From CACIIZ01 sp045565285 (GTDB lineage Bacteria > Pseudomonadota > Alphaproteobacteria > Rhodobacterales > Rhodobacteraceae): a stretch of 64,000 nt of DNA. The stretch is taken from NCBI GenBank assembly GCA_045565285.1, contig JBJLFR010000023.1:140000-203999 (forward strand). Reading direction: 5' to 3'. The position numbers were made by a program, and so were the translations under genes. Positions 56,963-64,000 of the stretch are shown here, piece by piece; within the stretch, counting starts at the first letter, position 1, and each line of letters opens with the position of its first letter. The notes under the pieces are model-generated. The model saw nothing but the letters and a program-made list of their open reading frames with translations. It did not search any database and was not told where the DNA came from.

Positions 56963-58156
56963 ATGGCTAATATTAGTATAACTACAAATCCAACTGGTCG
57001 TAGTCCAGATAAAAAATTTTTCTTTGGTAAACAAACCAAACATTTAGATTTACAGAGACCAAAATATAATAAAATAGGTAAGGAAAAAGATTATAACGAG
57101 TTTTTAAAATTATTAAAAAATCAGAATTACTTATCTCCAATGAATTTTGAAACTGTTGGTACTAATTTTACATTATATACAAATGATGAACGTCATAAGC
57201 AATTTGTATGGAATATGTTTAAAGTTACAGCAGAAGACCAAGTTGGAGATTGGACAATATATCACAATACTGAAATCGAAATGGAACCAAAAATATTTAT
57301 ACACTTAGATGATAAAACATTATTAATAGGTGGTACAACGTTTCTTGGTGAAATTAAAAAAGGCGTTTTTGGCATTGTAAGTTTTGAACTACCTAAATAC
57401 AAAATACTTCCAATGCATTGTGGAGCATTTACATATGGTGGGACAACTAACTTAATGTTTGGATTAAGCGGCACGGGTAAAACAACATTAAGTAGTGATC
57501 CAGATTATAAACTTATAAGTGATGATGAAGTGGCATGGACCAGCATGGGGATAAGAATGATCGAAACTGGTTGCTATGCAAAAAGTGAAGGACTTACACC
57601 TGACACTCATAGAACAATTTTTGATGCAGTAGCTACAGCAAAAAAGCGTAATACACTTGTAGAAGAAAATCCTGACGCATTAAACGCAAGATTAAGTTAT
57701 CCTATAACTTGTGTAGAAAATGCATATCACAAACGCAGTAATTTTGATCATGCTAATAATATATTTTTTCTAACTATGGATGCAGAAGGTATTTTTCCTG
57801 CTATTAGTAGAATAAATGGAAGTACAGTAAAACGCTTTTTTGAAACTGGTTATACAAGTCAAATGCCTGGTACAGAAGCTGGATCTGATGAAATCAAGAG
57901 AACATTTTCACCATGCTATGGATCTCCATTCATGCCACGAAAAGTGAAAGAATATAGTGATATGTTAATGAAAAAAATTAAAAAACATAATTGTAACGTT
58001 TTTTTGGTAAATACTGGAATGGATGAAAGTGGGAAAAGATTTGATTTAGAGTTCACTCGAAATACCATAAAACAAGCTATATTAACGGAATATCCTTTAG
58101 AAGATGCCAGTGAAAAAGTTTTAAAAAAACTAGAAAATATGATAAATCAAAAATAG
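56963..58156 (+). CDS. Compact, divergent ATP-type phosphoenolpyruvate carboxykinase homologue
   Basis: 397 residues against about 530 in standard PckA. Catalytic-site motifs remain in order: TGRSPDKKF (11-19), KKGVF and MHCGAF (151-156), P-loop GLSGTGKTTLS (167-177), SDDE (186-189), and NARLSYPI (241-248), then SGYTAK-like TGYTSQMPGTE, FGAPFMPR-like YGSPFMPR and VNTG. The N-terminal roughly 60 residues and part of the C-terminus are missing. The family E-P-E-I-Y is H-R-T-I-F (206-210), and GDDEHGW is SDDEVAW. It is probably an active nucleotide-dependent enzyme. PEP carboxykinase activity is likely but unproven. Confidence 0.8.
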   Translation: MANISITTNPTGRSPDKKFFFGKQTKHLDLQRPKYNKIGKEKDYNEFLKLLKNQNYLSPMNFETVGTNFTLYTNDERHKQFVWNMFKVTAEDQVGDWTIYHNTEIEMEPKIFIHLDDKTLLIGGTTFLGEIKKGVFGIVSFELPKYKILPMHCGAFTYGGTTNLMFGLSGTGKTTLSSDPDYKLISDDEVAWTSMGIRMIETGCYAKSEGLTPDTHRTIFDAVATAKKRNTLVEENPDALNARLSYPITCVENAYHKRSNFDHANNIFFLTMDAEGIFPAISRINGSTVKRFFETGYTSQMPGTEAGSDEIKRTFSPCYGSPFMPRKVKEYSDMLMKKIKKHNCNVFLVNTGMDESGKRFDLEFTRNTIKQAILTEYPLEDASEKVLKKLENMINQK

Positions 58157-58163
58157 AAATTTT

Positions 58164-58179
58164 TATCTTATATAAGATA
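58164..58179. repeat. 16-bp perfect palindrome downstream of the pckA-like gene
   Basis: TATCTTATATAAGATA reads identically on both strands and starts 8 nt after the stop at 58156. It could be a weak terminator stem or a regulator site for the next gene. AT-only palindromes of this size do occur by chance in such DNA. Confidence 0.4.
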
Positions 58180-58342
58180 TACATATTTTCAGATATAGTT
58201 ACAAATTTGGGTAATCTAGGGAAATAGTTATATTAAATATGTCTATAACATATATTTTAAAAAATCATTTTTGTGAATATAAGTTTTTTTAATAGATTTA
58301 TTTAAGATTCCTATCAATTTATTTAAAAATTAGGAAGTAATA

Positions 58343-59038
58343 ATGTATGCAGTTGGAATTGATGGATGTAGTAATGGGTGGTTAGCTAGTTTTTCAAAAC
58401 CTTTTGATTTTAAAAATTGTAACTGTCTTTATTCAAAACACCTTGATGAATTGATATCAAAACTACCTCAAACAACATTTGTCATTGTGGATATACCAAT
58501 TGGTCTTGATGAAAAAAAACATATAAGGGAATGCGATATTAATGCTAGAGAATTTATTGGCCCAAGACGTCATTCAATTTTTGCTCCTCCATGTAAAAAA
58601 GCCTCCTTACAAAGTAATTATGAATCTGCTAACAAGCTAAATAAAGAAATCACTAATTATGGATTATCTAAACAAACCTGGATGATAAATGAAAAATTAA
58701 AAGAAACCCAAAAACTTGTTGAAAAAGGCTATAATTTAAAAGAAGGTCATCCAGAGTGTAGTTTTCGAGAACTAAAAGGTGATTTTTTAAAATTTGGTAA
58801 AAGTAACCTTTTAGGCTTTTTTGAAAGACTTAATCTTCTAACTGACCTCGGCTTTATTCCAGTATCGCTTAGTAATCAATTATCAAATGACATTAAAGCA
58901 AAACCTGATGACTTGTTGGACTCTCTAATATTATGTTGGAGTGCATCTAGACATATTCAAAAAAAAGGTATTTATTTAGGCCTAAATGATAAATCTAAAA
59001 AGCTTGATGAGGATAATAAAAGTTTAATTCATGTTTAA
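58343..59038 (+). CDS. DUF429 family protein
   Basis: 231 residues. It opens AVGIDGCSNGWLAS, with VIVDIPIGLD, the signature GPRRHSIFAPP, EGHPECSFRELKG and a C-terminal DDLLDSLILCWSA. Together these are the acidic pattern of DUF429, predicted to have an RNase H-like nuclease fold. Substrate and role are not known. AGGAAG precedes the ATG. The gene stands alone. Confidence 0.85.
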   Translation: MYAVGIDGCSNGWLASFSKPFDFKNCNCLYSKHLDELISKLPQTTFVIVDIPIGLDEKKHIRECDINAREFIGPRRHSIFAPPCKKASLQSNYESANKLNKEITNYGLSKQTWMINEKLKETQKLVEKGYNLKEGHPECSFRELKGDFLKFGKSNLLGFFERLNLLTDLGFIPVSLSNQLSNDIKAKPDDLLDSLILCWSASRHIQKKGIYLGLNDKSKKLDEDNKSLIHV

Positions 59039-59144
59039 AATATAAAAAAAGAAACAATTTTTTATGACCCCACAATGTTAAATCAAACTAGTAATAATAA
59101 AAAAAAATACTCTTTCCAATAAATATTCTGACGCTCTTCAAAGT

Positions 59145-60758
59145 TTGGAAAAAATATTCGAAAAGATAAAAAAAGAATTAGTATTAAAAAAAGAATTAAA
59201 TCAGAATAATTTTAAGATTTTGGAAGAAAAAAATCAGCATCTTATTCATGGGTTTGCTTGGATTGCTACATATGTAGAATCCTTAAGACAAATTAATAAA
59301 TGGGCAAATAAATTAATTTTTAATAGTAAATTAAGTGAATTTGAACATTTAATTTTAGATATATCTTTCAGAGAATATATTAGACAAATTCTAAACGGCA
59401 TACCAATGTCCCAAACTGAATTTATTAAAGTTACTGATTATGAAAGCATAAACCAAAATGATATATTTGATTTAAATGAAAATTTAAAAAATAACCTAAA
59501 TTATAACGATATTAATGAATCTAAAGAACGGTTAGTAAAAATTGCTTATAATAAAGATAATATAACAACATTTGAAAATACAGCCTTAGATCTTGAGTTT
59601 GAACAAATTAGAGAACAATTTCAAAAATTTAACTCTTCTAATGTCCATAATTATGCAAATCAATGGCATTTAGAAGACAAACTAATCCCACAGAAAATAA
59701 TAGATGAATTGTCGACTTTAGGTGTGTTTGGTCTAACTATCCCAGAAAAATATGGAGGTTTGGGGTTAAATAAACTAGCGATGTGCGTTGTTTCTGAAGA
59801 ATTGGCGAGGGGATATATTGGTGTTGGTAGTCTGGCAACCAGAACAGAAATAGCAAGTGAGTTAATTTTAAATGATGGGACAGAATCTCAGAAAAAATTT
59901 TGGTTGCATAAAATTTCTACTGGGAAAACTATACCTGCTGCATGCTTTACAGAGCCAGACAGCGGATCCGATTTAGGATCAATAACTACTAGAGCAAAAA
60001 AAATTAATGAAAAATATATAATTTCGGGAAATAAAACTTGGATAACTCATGGTTCTAGATCAAATCTATTAATTATTTTAGCTAGGACAAACTCCAATAA
60101 TTTATTAAAGCACAAAGGTTTGTCTATTTTTTTAGTTCCAAAAAAGCAAGAAACTAATAATACCTTGTTTCCTGATAAAAGTATATCTGGAACTGAAATT
60201 AAAGTTTTAGGATATAGAGGAATGAAAGAATTTGAATTAAGATTTGATAATCTAGAATTAGAAAATATTGGGCTTTTAGGTGAAATTGAAAATAAAGGAT
60301 TTTCACAGCTAATGAAAACATTTGAAAGTGCTAGAATTCAGACTGCTGCAAGATCTATTGGAGTTGCTCAAAACGCTCTCGACTTAGCTATATCTTATGC
60401 TTCTAATAGGAAGCAATTTAATAAATCCTTAATTAATTTTCAAAGAGTTTATAATAAGATAGCAATGATGATTGTTGAAATTGCTTTAGGAAGACAACTA
60501 ACCTACTTTGCAGCTGAAAATAAAGATCTTGGCTATAGATGTGATTTGGAGGCTGGAATGGCTAAGCTTTTATGTGCTAGGATAGCTTGGTCGAGCGCAG
60601 ATAATTGCTTGCAGATTCATGGAGGAAATGGCTATGCACTTGAATACGAGATAAGTAGAGTACTTTGTGATGCAAGAGTGTTAAATATATTTGAAGGTTC
60701 AGCTGAAATTCAAGCTCAAATTATTTCTAGTCGAATACTGAAAAAAGCGCCTAATTAA
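59145..60758 (+). CDS. mcd: (2S)-methylsuccinyl-CoA dehydrogenase-like acyl-CoA dehydrogenase
   Basis: 537 residues from TTG 59145. An N-terminal domain of about 145 residues precedes the normal acyl-CoA dehydrogenase core. Its HGFAWIATYVESLRQ and GIPMSQTEF are, as I recall them, characteristic of Mcd in the ethylmalonyl-CoA pathway. The core has TEPDSGSDLGSITTRA, KTWITHGSRSN, AARSIGVAQNALDLA, CLQIHGGNGYALEYEISR and EGSAEIQ. It oxidises methylsuccinyl-CoA to mesaconyl-CoA. The true start may be ATG 59075 if one A in the A9 run at 59099-59107 is surplus. Confidence 0.78.
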   Translation: MEKIFEKIKKELVLKKELNQNNFKILEEKNQHLIHGFAWIATYVESLRQINKWANKLIFNSKLSEFEHLILDISFREYIRQILNGIPMSQTEFIKVTDYESINQNDIFDLNENLKNNLNYNDINESKERLVKIAYNKDNITTFENTALDLEFEQIREQFQKFNSSNVHNYANQWHLEDKLIPQKIIDELSTLGVFGLTIPEKYGGLGLNKLAMCVVSEELARGYIGVGSLATRTEIASELILNDGTESQKKFWLHKISTGKTIPAACFTEPDSGSDLGSITTRAKKINEKYIISGNKTWITHGSRSNLLIILARTNSNNLLKHKGLSIFLVPKKQETNNTLFPDKSISGTEIKVLGYRGMKEFELRFDNLELENIGLLGEIENKGFSQLMKTFESARIQTAARSIGVAQNALDLAISYASNRKQFNKSLINFQRVYNKIAMMIVEIALGRQLTYFAAENKDLGYRCDLEAGMAKLLCARIAWSSADNCLQIHGGNGYALEYEISRVLCDARVLNIFEGSAEIQAQIISSRILKKAPN

Positions 60759-61200
60759 ATTTTTTATACTAAGTTTATGGAATAAATTTTAACAATTTTC
60801 ACTAATGAAATTCCTCTTGAGAGATTTAACTCCAAAATTGCTACTTTCAACTTAAAATCCTTATTAATTGTTTCCTTTAATAATCTTCTATAAAAAGAAA
60901 ATAATGGAATTAATGATAAAATAGAAAATGCTGTTATATTGAAAATGATAATTAGTTCAAAAATATGATTAAATTAAATTAATAAAAATTTTGGAAAATT
61001 ATGTTTCTCCTCAGATTATTTATGAATATTTCATCATAGTAATTATGTAGATGTAGTGACTGTTACTTTCTAAATATTTAGTTGTTACACTACCAAATTG
61101 AAAAAATATAAAAAATTAATTTTATCTAAATAATGTTGAAAGAAAAAAGTAATTTGATATATCTTAAAAAAAAATTAAGAGAATTTTTCAAAGGTTTTAA
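60759..61200. other. Intergenic region (442 bp)
   Basis: The longest gap in the window. On the minus strand a frame of about 62 codons (roughly 60955 down to 60770) reads like a small protein, with a hydrophobic start (FNITAFSILSLIPLFSFYRRLL) and a Lys-rich tail, but it has no ATG/GTG/TTG. The right half is plain AT-rich DNA and should hold the promoter of the DmdA-like gene. I see no RNA structure. Confidence 0.4.
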
Positions 61201-62352
61201 ATGATAATTAAAAATAATTATGGCTCTTCACATGACTTATTTCTTGTAAGTTCAAAGCGCTTTGAATTAAGCCCATATATCAGTAAATACTATGATAAAA
61301 ATACTATATTTGGCATATACTCAAATAGATTTTACCCGTTATCCACAGAAGCAGATCCAACTGCATCTTATTGGAATCTAAAAAAAAATGTTATGCTTTA
61401 TGACGTTCCAGAAAAACCACTAGAAATAAGTGGTCCTGACTCAATAAAATTATTAGAAAATGTATTTACTAGAACTATTTCTGATCTCAAAATAAATCGA
61501 GCTAGGTATGTAATTGCTTGTAGTCATGATGGTGGAATTATAATGGATGGAATTCTGATAAGATTAACTCCAAAAAAATTTTGGTATATTCATGCTAATG
61601 GTGATTTTGAATCATGGTTGCTAGCTTTCTCAGACGGTTTACGAGTAAACATAAAAGACCCAAAATCTTGGGCACTTCAAATACAAGGTCCTAATGCCTT
61701 AAAAGTATTAAAAGAATGTGTTTCTGAATTAGATATTGATAATTTCAAGTTTTTTAATTGTAAAACCCTTAATTTTGATGGTCAAAAGTTTTTGGTTTCT
61801 AGAACAGGCTGGACTGGAGAACTTGGTTTTGAAATTTATAGTAATGGACCTAACGATGATCATCTTAGTTTATGGGATTATATAATGAAAAAGGGGAAAG
61901 CTTATAAAATAAAAACTGGGGGCTTAGATTCAATGGGAATAAGAAGAATAGAAGCCGGTATTCTTGATTATGGTACAGATATAAATCGATTTAATAATCC
62001 ATTTGAGGTTGGCTTAGGTTCTTATGTTGATTTTTCTAAAGATTATTTCATCGGTAAGGAAAGTCTTACTAAGATTAATAAAAAATCAAAACTTTTTGGG
62101 ATATTATCAGAAAATTTTATACCGTTCTCTGGTCTTGAAATATTTTATGAAAACAAAATAGTAGGCAAAACAACAGTAGGAGCTTTTTCACCCTATCTAA
62201 AGAAAGGAATTGGGTATGTACTGTTCAATTATCACAATGATTGGACAAGAAAAAAATTAACTATAAGAGATAAAGAAAATAATTTTAATAATTGTAAAAT
62301 TGTAAATCTTCCTTTTTATGATCAAACAAAAAAAATATCGAAGGGAAAATAA
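61201..62352 (+). CDS. GcvT/DmdA-like aminomethyltransferase-family protein
   Basis: 383 residues, one T-protein fold: the folate-binding N-terminal region (PLEISGPDSIKLLENVFTR), ALQIQGPNALKVL, SRTGWTGELGFEIYS, RRIEAGILDYGTD and a C-terminal barrel (NPFEVGLGSYVDFSKDYFIGKESL). The family uses tetrahydrofolate to take methyl or methylene groups from compounds such as glycine, dimethylglycine or DMSP. It is not next to gcvH/gcvP, so a free-standing demethylase is likely. It is a distant paralogue of the gene at 63307. Confidence 0.82.
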   Translation: MIIKNNYGSSHDLFLVSSKRFELSPYISKYYDKNTIFGIYSNRFYPLSTEADPTASYWNLKKNVMLYDVPEKPLEISGPDSIKLLENVFTRTISDLKINRARYVIACSHDGGIIMDGILIRLTPKKFWYIHANGDFESWLLAFSDGLRVNIKDPKSWALQIQGPNALKVLKECVSELDIDNFKFFNCKTLNFDGQKFLVSRTGWTGELGFEIYSNGPNDDHLSLWDYIMKKGKAYKIKTGGLDSMGIRRIEAGILDYGTDINRFNNPFEVGLGSYVDFSKDYFIGKESLTKINKKSKLFGILSENFIPFSGLEIFYENKIVGKTTVGAFSPYLKKGIGYVLFNYHNDWTRKKLTIRDKENNFNNCKIVNLPFYDQTKKISKGK

Positions 62353-62568
62353 TAAATAATTATTTACAATTTAATAATTTTATTATTTATTTAATTTTTT
62401 TTCTAAATTCTTATTTAAATTATAGTTAATCAGCATATACAGAAACTATCAAAAATTATATTACGTGACCAATAGTTTAAAAGATTTTAAAGCTTTGATA
62501 AGTAAGAATTTGCTGTTATTATATACATAATATAATATTTTTTTAATTATAAAAATCTGGAGTTTAAA

Positions 62569-62970
62569 ATTAAGAATTTAATATATGTATCTAAGCCCAT
62601 TGGGTTTAACGAAAAAAATATTCATAATATTTTAGAAATTTCTAATACAAATAATAAAAAAAATAAGATAACAGGGTGTCTAATTTATCGATTTGACCTT
62701 TATTTTCAATTTCTTGAGGGTCCCCAAAAAGAATTAGAATTTACTTATAAAAAGATTTTATGCGATAAAAGACATACTGAAATATATAAATTAGGCGAGA
62801 ATTCCACTAAAAGAAGATTATTTGCCAACTGGGCAATGAGAGGTGATCCATTAATTACCTCAATGTGGACTAGTGAAGATGTTAATAATGGAGTTGTAAA
62901 AAAATTAAAGTCTGCTGAAGCTTTAAAATTATTTGAAAAAATTTCTAGGGAAATCGATCAATTTAATTAA
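62569..62970 (+). CDS. BLUF blue-light photoreceptor protein, apparent ATT start
   Basis: 133 residues. BLUF domains bind FAD and change a hydrogen-bond network in blue light. All key positions are present: Tyr6 in LIYVS, Asn in TNNKKNKITGCL, Gln47 in YFQFLEG and Trp88 in FANWAM. There is no ATG, GTG or TTG between the upstream in-frame TAA (62533) and the conserved first strand. ATT 62569 has GGAG exactly 6 nt before it and gives the usual (M)KNLIYVS start. It is a stand-alone short BLUF protein with a C-terminal helix, so output must go through a partner. Confidence 0.85.
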   Translation: MKNLIYVSKPIGFNEKNIHNILEISNTNNKKNKITGCLIYRFDLYFQFLEGPQKELEFTYKKILCDKRHTEIYKLGENSTKRRLFANWAMRGDPLITSMWTSEDVNNGVVKKLKSAEALKLFEKISREIDQFN

Positions 62971-63306
62971 AAAAAAATTTTAACTCAGTGAAACCATAAA
63001 AAATTATGTATTTGGAATATATATAAGTTTTAGCATTTGAGATAAATTTAAAGAATACTTGATAATATCAGTAACATAAATTCATAAATAAAAAAAAAAA
63101 ATAGCCTTTTTTTTGGAATTTGATTTAGGGAAATCAAAGTAGATTTTAGTCATATTCAAAAAAAAATAGTAGCATAAAATTTTCTGATTTTTAGAACTTT
63201 AATTTTTTAATATATAATGTTACAAAATTTGGAAATTGAATTTATAAATTCGACATAAACACATTATTTTTAGTAAAATTTTCAAGACATATAACCCTAT
63301 ATTATT
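62971..63306. other. Intergenic region (336 bp)
   Basis: AT-rich gap between the BLUF gene and the second DmdA-like gene, with long A and T runs around 63090-63115. No gene-like frame or stable hairpin was found. It presumably carries the downstream promoter. No clear Shine-Dalgarno precedes the ATG at 63307. Confidence 0.45.
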
Positions 63307-64000
63307 ATGAAAAATATTCCTACTAGCACTAATAACAATTTTGGTTTTGGCACACAAATAAGGAGATCACCTTTTTTTCAATCCACCTTGGATTGGGGTG
63401 CTAAAGACTTTTCAGTATATAATCATATGTATATACCAAGAGATTATGGAAACCCCGAGGAAAATTTCTGGAATTTGGTAAATAAAGCAATTCTTTGTGA
63501 TGTTTCTGTAGAAAGACAAGTAGAAATAGAAGGGCCAGATGCTACAAAATTTGTGCAACTCTTGACACCAAGAGACATCTCAAAATGTAAAGTAGGTCAA
63601 TGTAAGTATATCCTGTTGACTGATGAAAATGGGGGCATTCTCAATGATCCTGTATTATTAAGAATTGAAGAAAATCGTTATTGGCTTTCTTTAGCTGATA
63701 GCGATATTTTGCTTTGGGCAAAAGGTGTTTTAATAAATTCAGGTATGAATGTTAATCTTTGTGAACCTGACGTTTCTCCTTTACAATTACAAGGTCCAAA
63801 ATCAAGAGAAATAATAAACAAAATTTTTGGGGAAAAAATTGGTGACCTAGGTTATTATAGACTTAAGAAAACCTCAATAAATGGAATTCCATTAGTTATT
63901 TCTAGAACTGGTTGGTCTAGTGAACTTGGATATGAAATCTTCTTATGTGACCAAAATAAAGGAAATATACTATGGAATATAATAATGGATTTAGGAACAC
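63307..64000 (+). CDS. DmdA-like GcvT-family demethylase, N-terminal part
   Basis: 231 codons from the ATG at 63307, cut by the right edge. It has RRSPFFQSTLDWGAKDFSVYNHMYIP, CDVSVERQVEIEGPDATKFVQLLTPRD, GGILNDPVLLRI, WLSLADSDILLWAKG, PLQLQGPKS and SRTGWSSELGYEIFL. This is the DMSP demethylase/DmdA side of the GcvT family rather than true glycine cleavage T protein. The missing C-terminus prevents assigning DMSP against N-methyl substrates. Confidence 0.8.
   Translation, partial: MKNIPTSTNNNFGFGTQIRRSPFFQSTLDWGAKDFSVYNHMYIPRDYGNPEENFWNLVNKAILCDVSVERQVEIEGPDATKFVQLLTPRDISKCKVGQCKYILLTDENGGILNDPVLLRIEENRYWLSLADSDILLWAKGVLINSGMNVNLCEPDVSPLQLQGPKSREIINKIFGEKIGDLGYYRLKKTSINGIPLVISRTGWSSELGYEIFLCDQNKGNILWNIIMDLGT

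Noticed and set aside
60770..60955. Minus-strand frame of about 62 codons with a hydrophobic start
   Set aside because: No ATG/GTG/TTG and no Shine-Dalgarno. Hydrophobic frames are common in AT-rich DNA. Worth a homology search but not called as a gene.
1..64000. CRISPR arrays, insertion sequences, prophage genes, tRNA and rRNA genes
   Set aside because: I looked for regular repeats, transposase or integrase motifs and tRNA T-loops and saw none. A tRNA in a very AT-rich gap could still have been missed by eye.

Overview
The window is AT-rich (about 70% A+T by eye), densely coded bacterial chromosome. Gene content and order point to an Alphaproteobacterium, most likely a marine, fairly streamlined lineage. 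The markers are the block rpoH-rluD-(DUF6476-like)-dnaG-rpoD-nrdR-ribD-ribE-ribB-ribH-nusB, a short HPr kinase next to rapZ and ptsH with a pckA-like gene across the divergent intergenic, a PduO cobalamin adenosyltransferase behind a HIG1-like gene, and a methylsuccinyl-CoA dehydrogenase of the ethylmalonyl-CoA pathway. I cannot place it below class. No tRNA, rRNA, CRISPR array, insertion sequence or prophage was seen. The only RNA gene recognised is a small SRP RNA.

Layout. 1-3.4 kb: the start of a TauD-like dioxygenase, an SDR, PPK2, an unknown protein, Dps and a DUF1289 protein. 3.8-18 kb: gap (GAPDH), then an amine/polyamine uptake and breakdown island with a PuuB-like oxidase, two PuuA-like glutamine-synthetase-fold ligases, agmatinase, a class III transaminase, a PotF-like binding protein, PotA/B/C-type transporter parts, an orphan Rieske oxygenase and a flavin amine oxidase. 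18-25.5 kb: acyl-CoA synthetase, a small conserved protein, the recR-ybaB-dnaX set with SRP RNA upstream, nudC, pheA and a membrane-anchored cytochrome c. 25.6-34.8 kb: a YejABEF-type peptide ABC transporter with a frameshifted binding protein, and a fused 5-oxoprolinase/hydantoinase tail to tail with it. 34.9-50.7 kb: information processing and riboflavin synthesis, ending with parC, which carries a frameshift. 50.7-56.7 kb: SDR, HIG1-like protein, cobalamin adenosyltransferase, etfBA, 3-hydroxyacyl-CoA dehydrogenase, then ptsH-rapZ-hprK on the minus strand. 57-64 kb: a compact divergent PEP carboxykinase homologue, a DUF429 protein, methylsuccinyl-CoA dehydrogenase, and two DmdA/GcvT-like proteins flanking a BLUF blue-light receptor gene.

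How it fits together. The island suggests import of putrescine/agmatine-type amines. Breakdown would run by gamma-glutamylation (PuuA/PuuB) and by transamination, feeding C4 units and nitrogen into central metabolism. Peptide uptake and 5-oxoproline opening sit close by. EtfAB can accept electrons from the acyl-CoA dehydrogenase. HPr/HprK/RapZ form a regulatory phosphorelay remnant next to a gluconeogenic enzyme homologue.

Most notable points: (1) three real genes (nusB, ptsH, BLUF) have no ATG/GTG/TTG start where homology requires one, but each has an ATT there, and the BLUF gene has a well-spaced GGAG before it. (2) Single-base insertions break the yejA-like gene and parC, and perhaps the 5' end of mcd. 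(3) A 12-A tract in dnaX sits where slippage would give a gamma-sized product. (4) The RibB fusion partner has lost the GTP cyclohydrolase II zinc cysteines. (5) The PckA-like protein is about 130 residues shorter than the family and has changed conserved positions.
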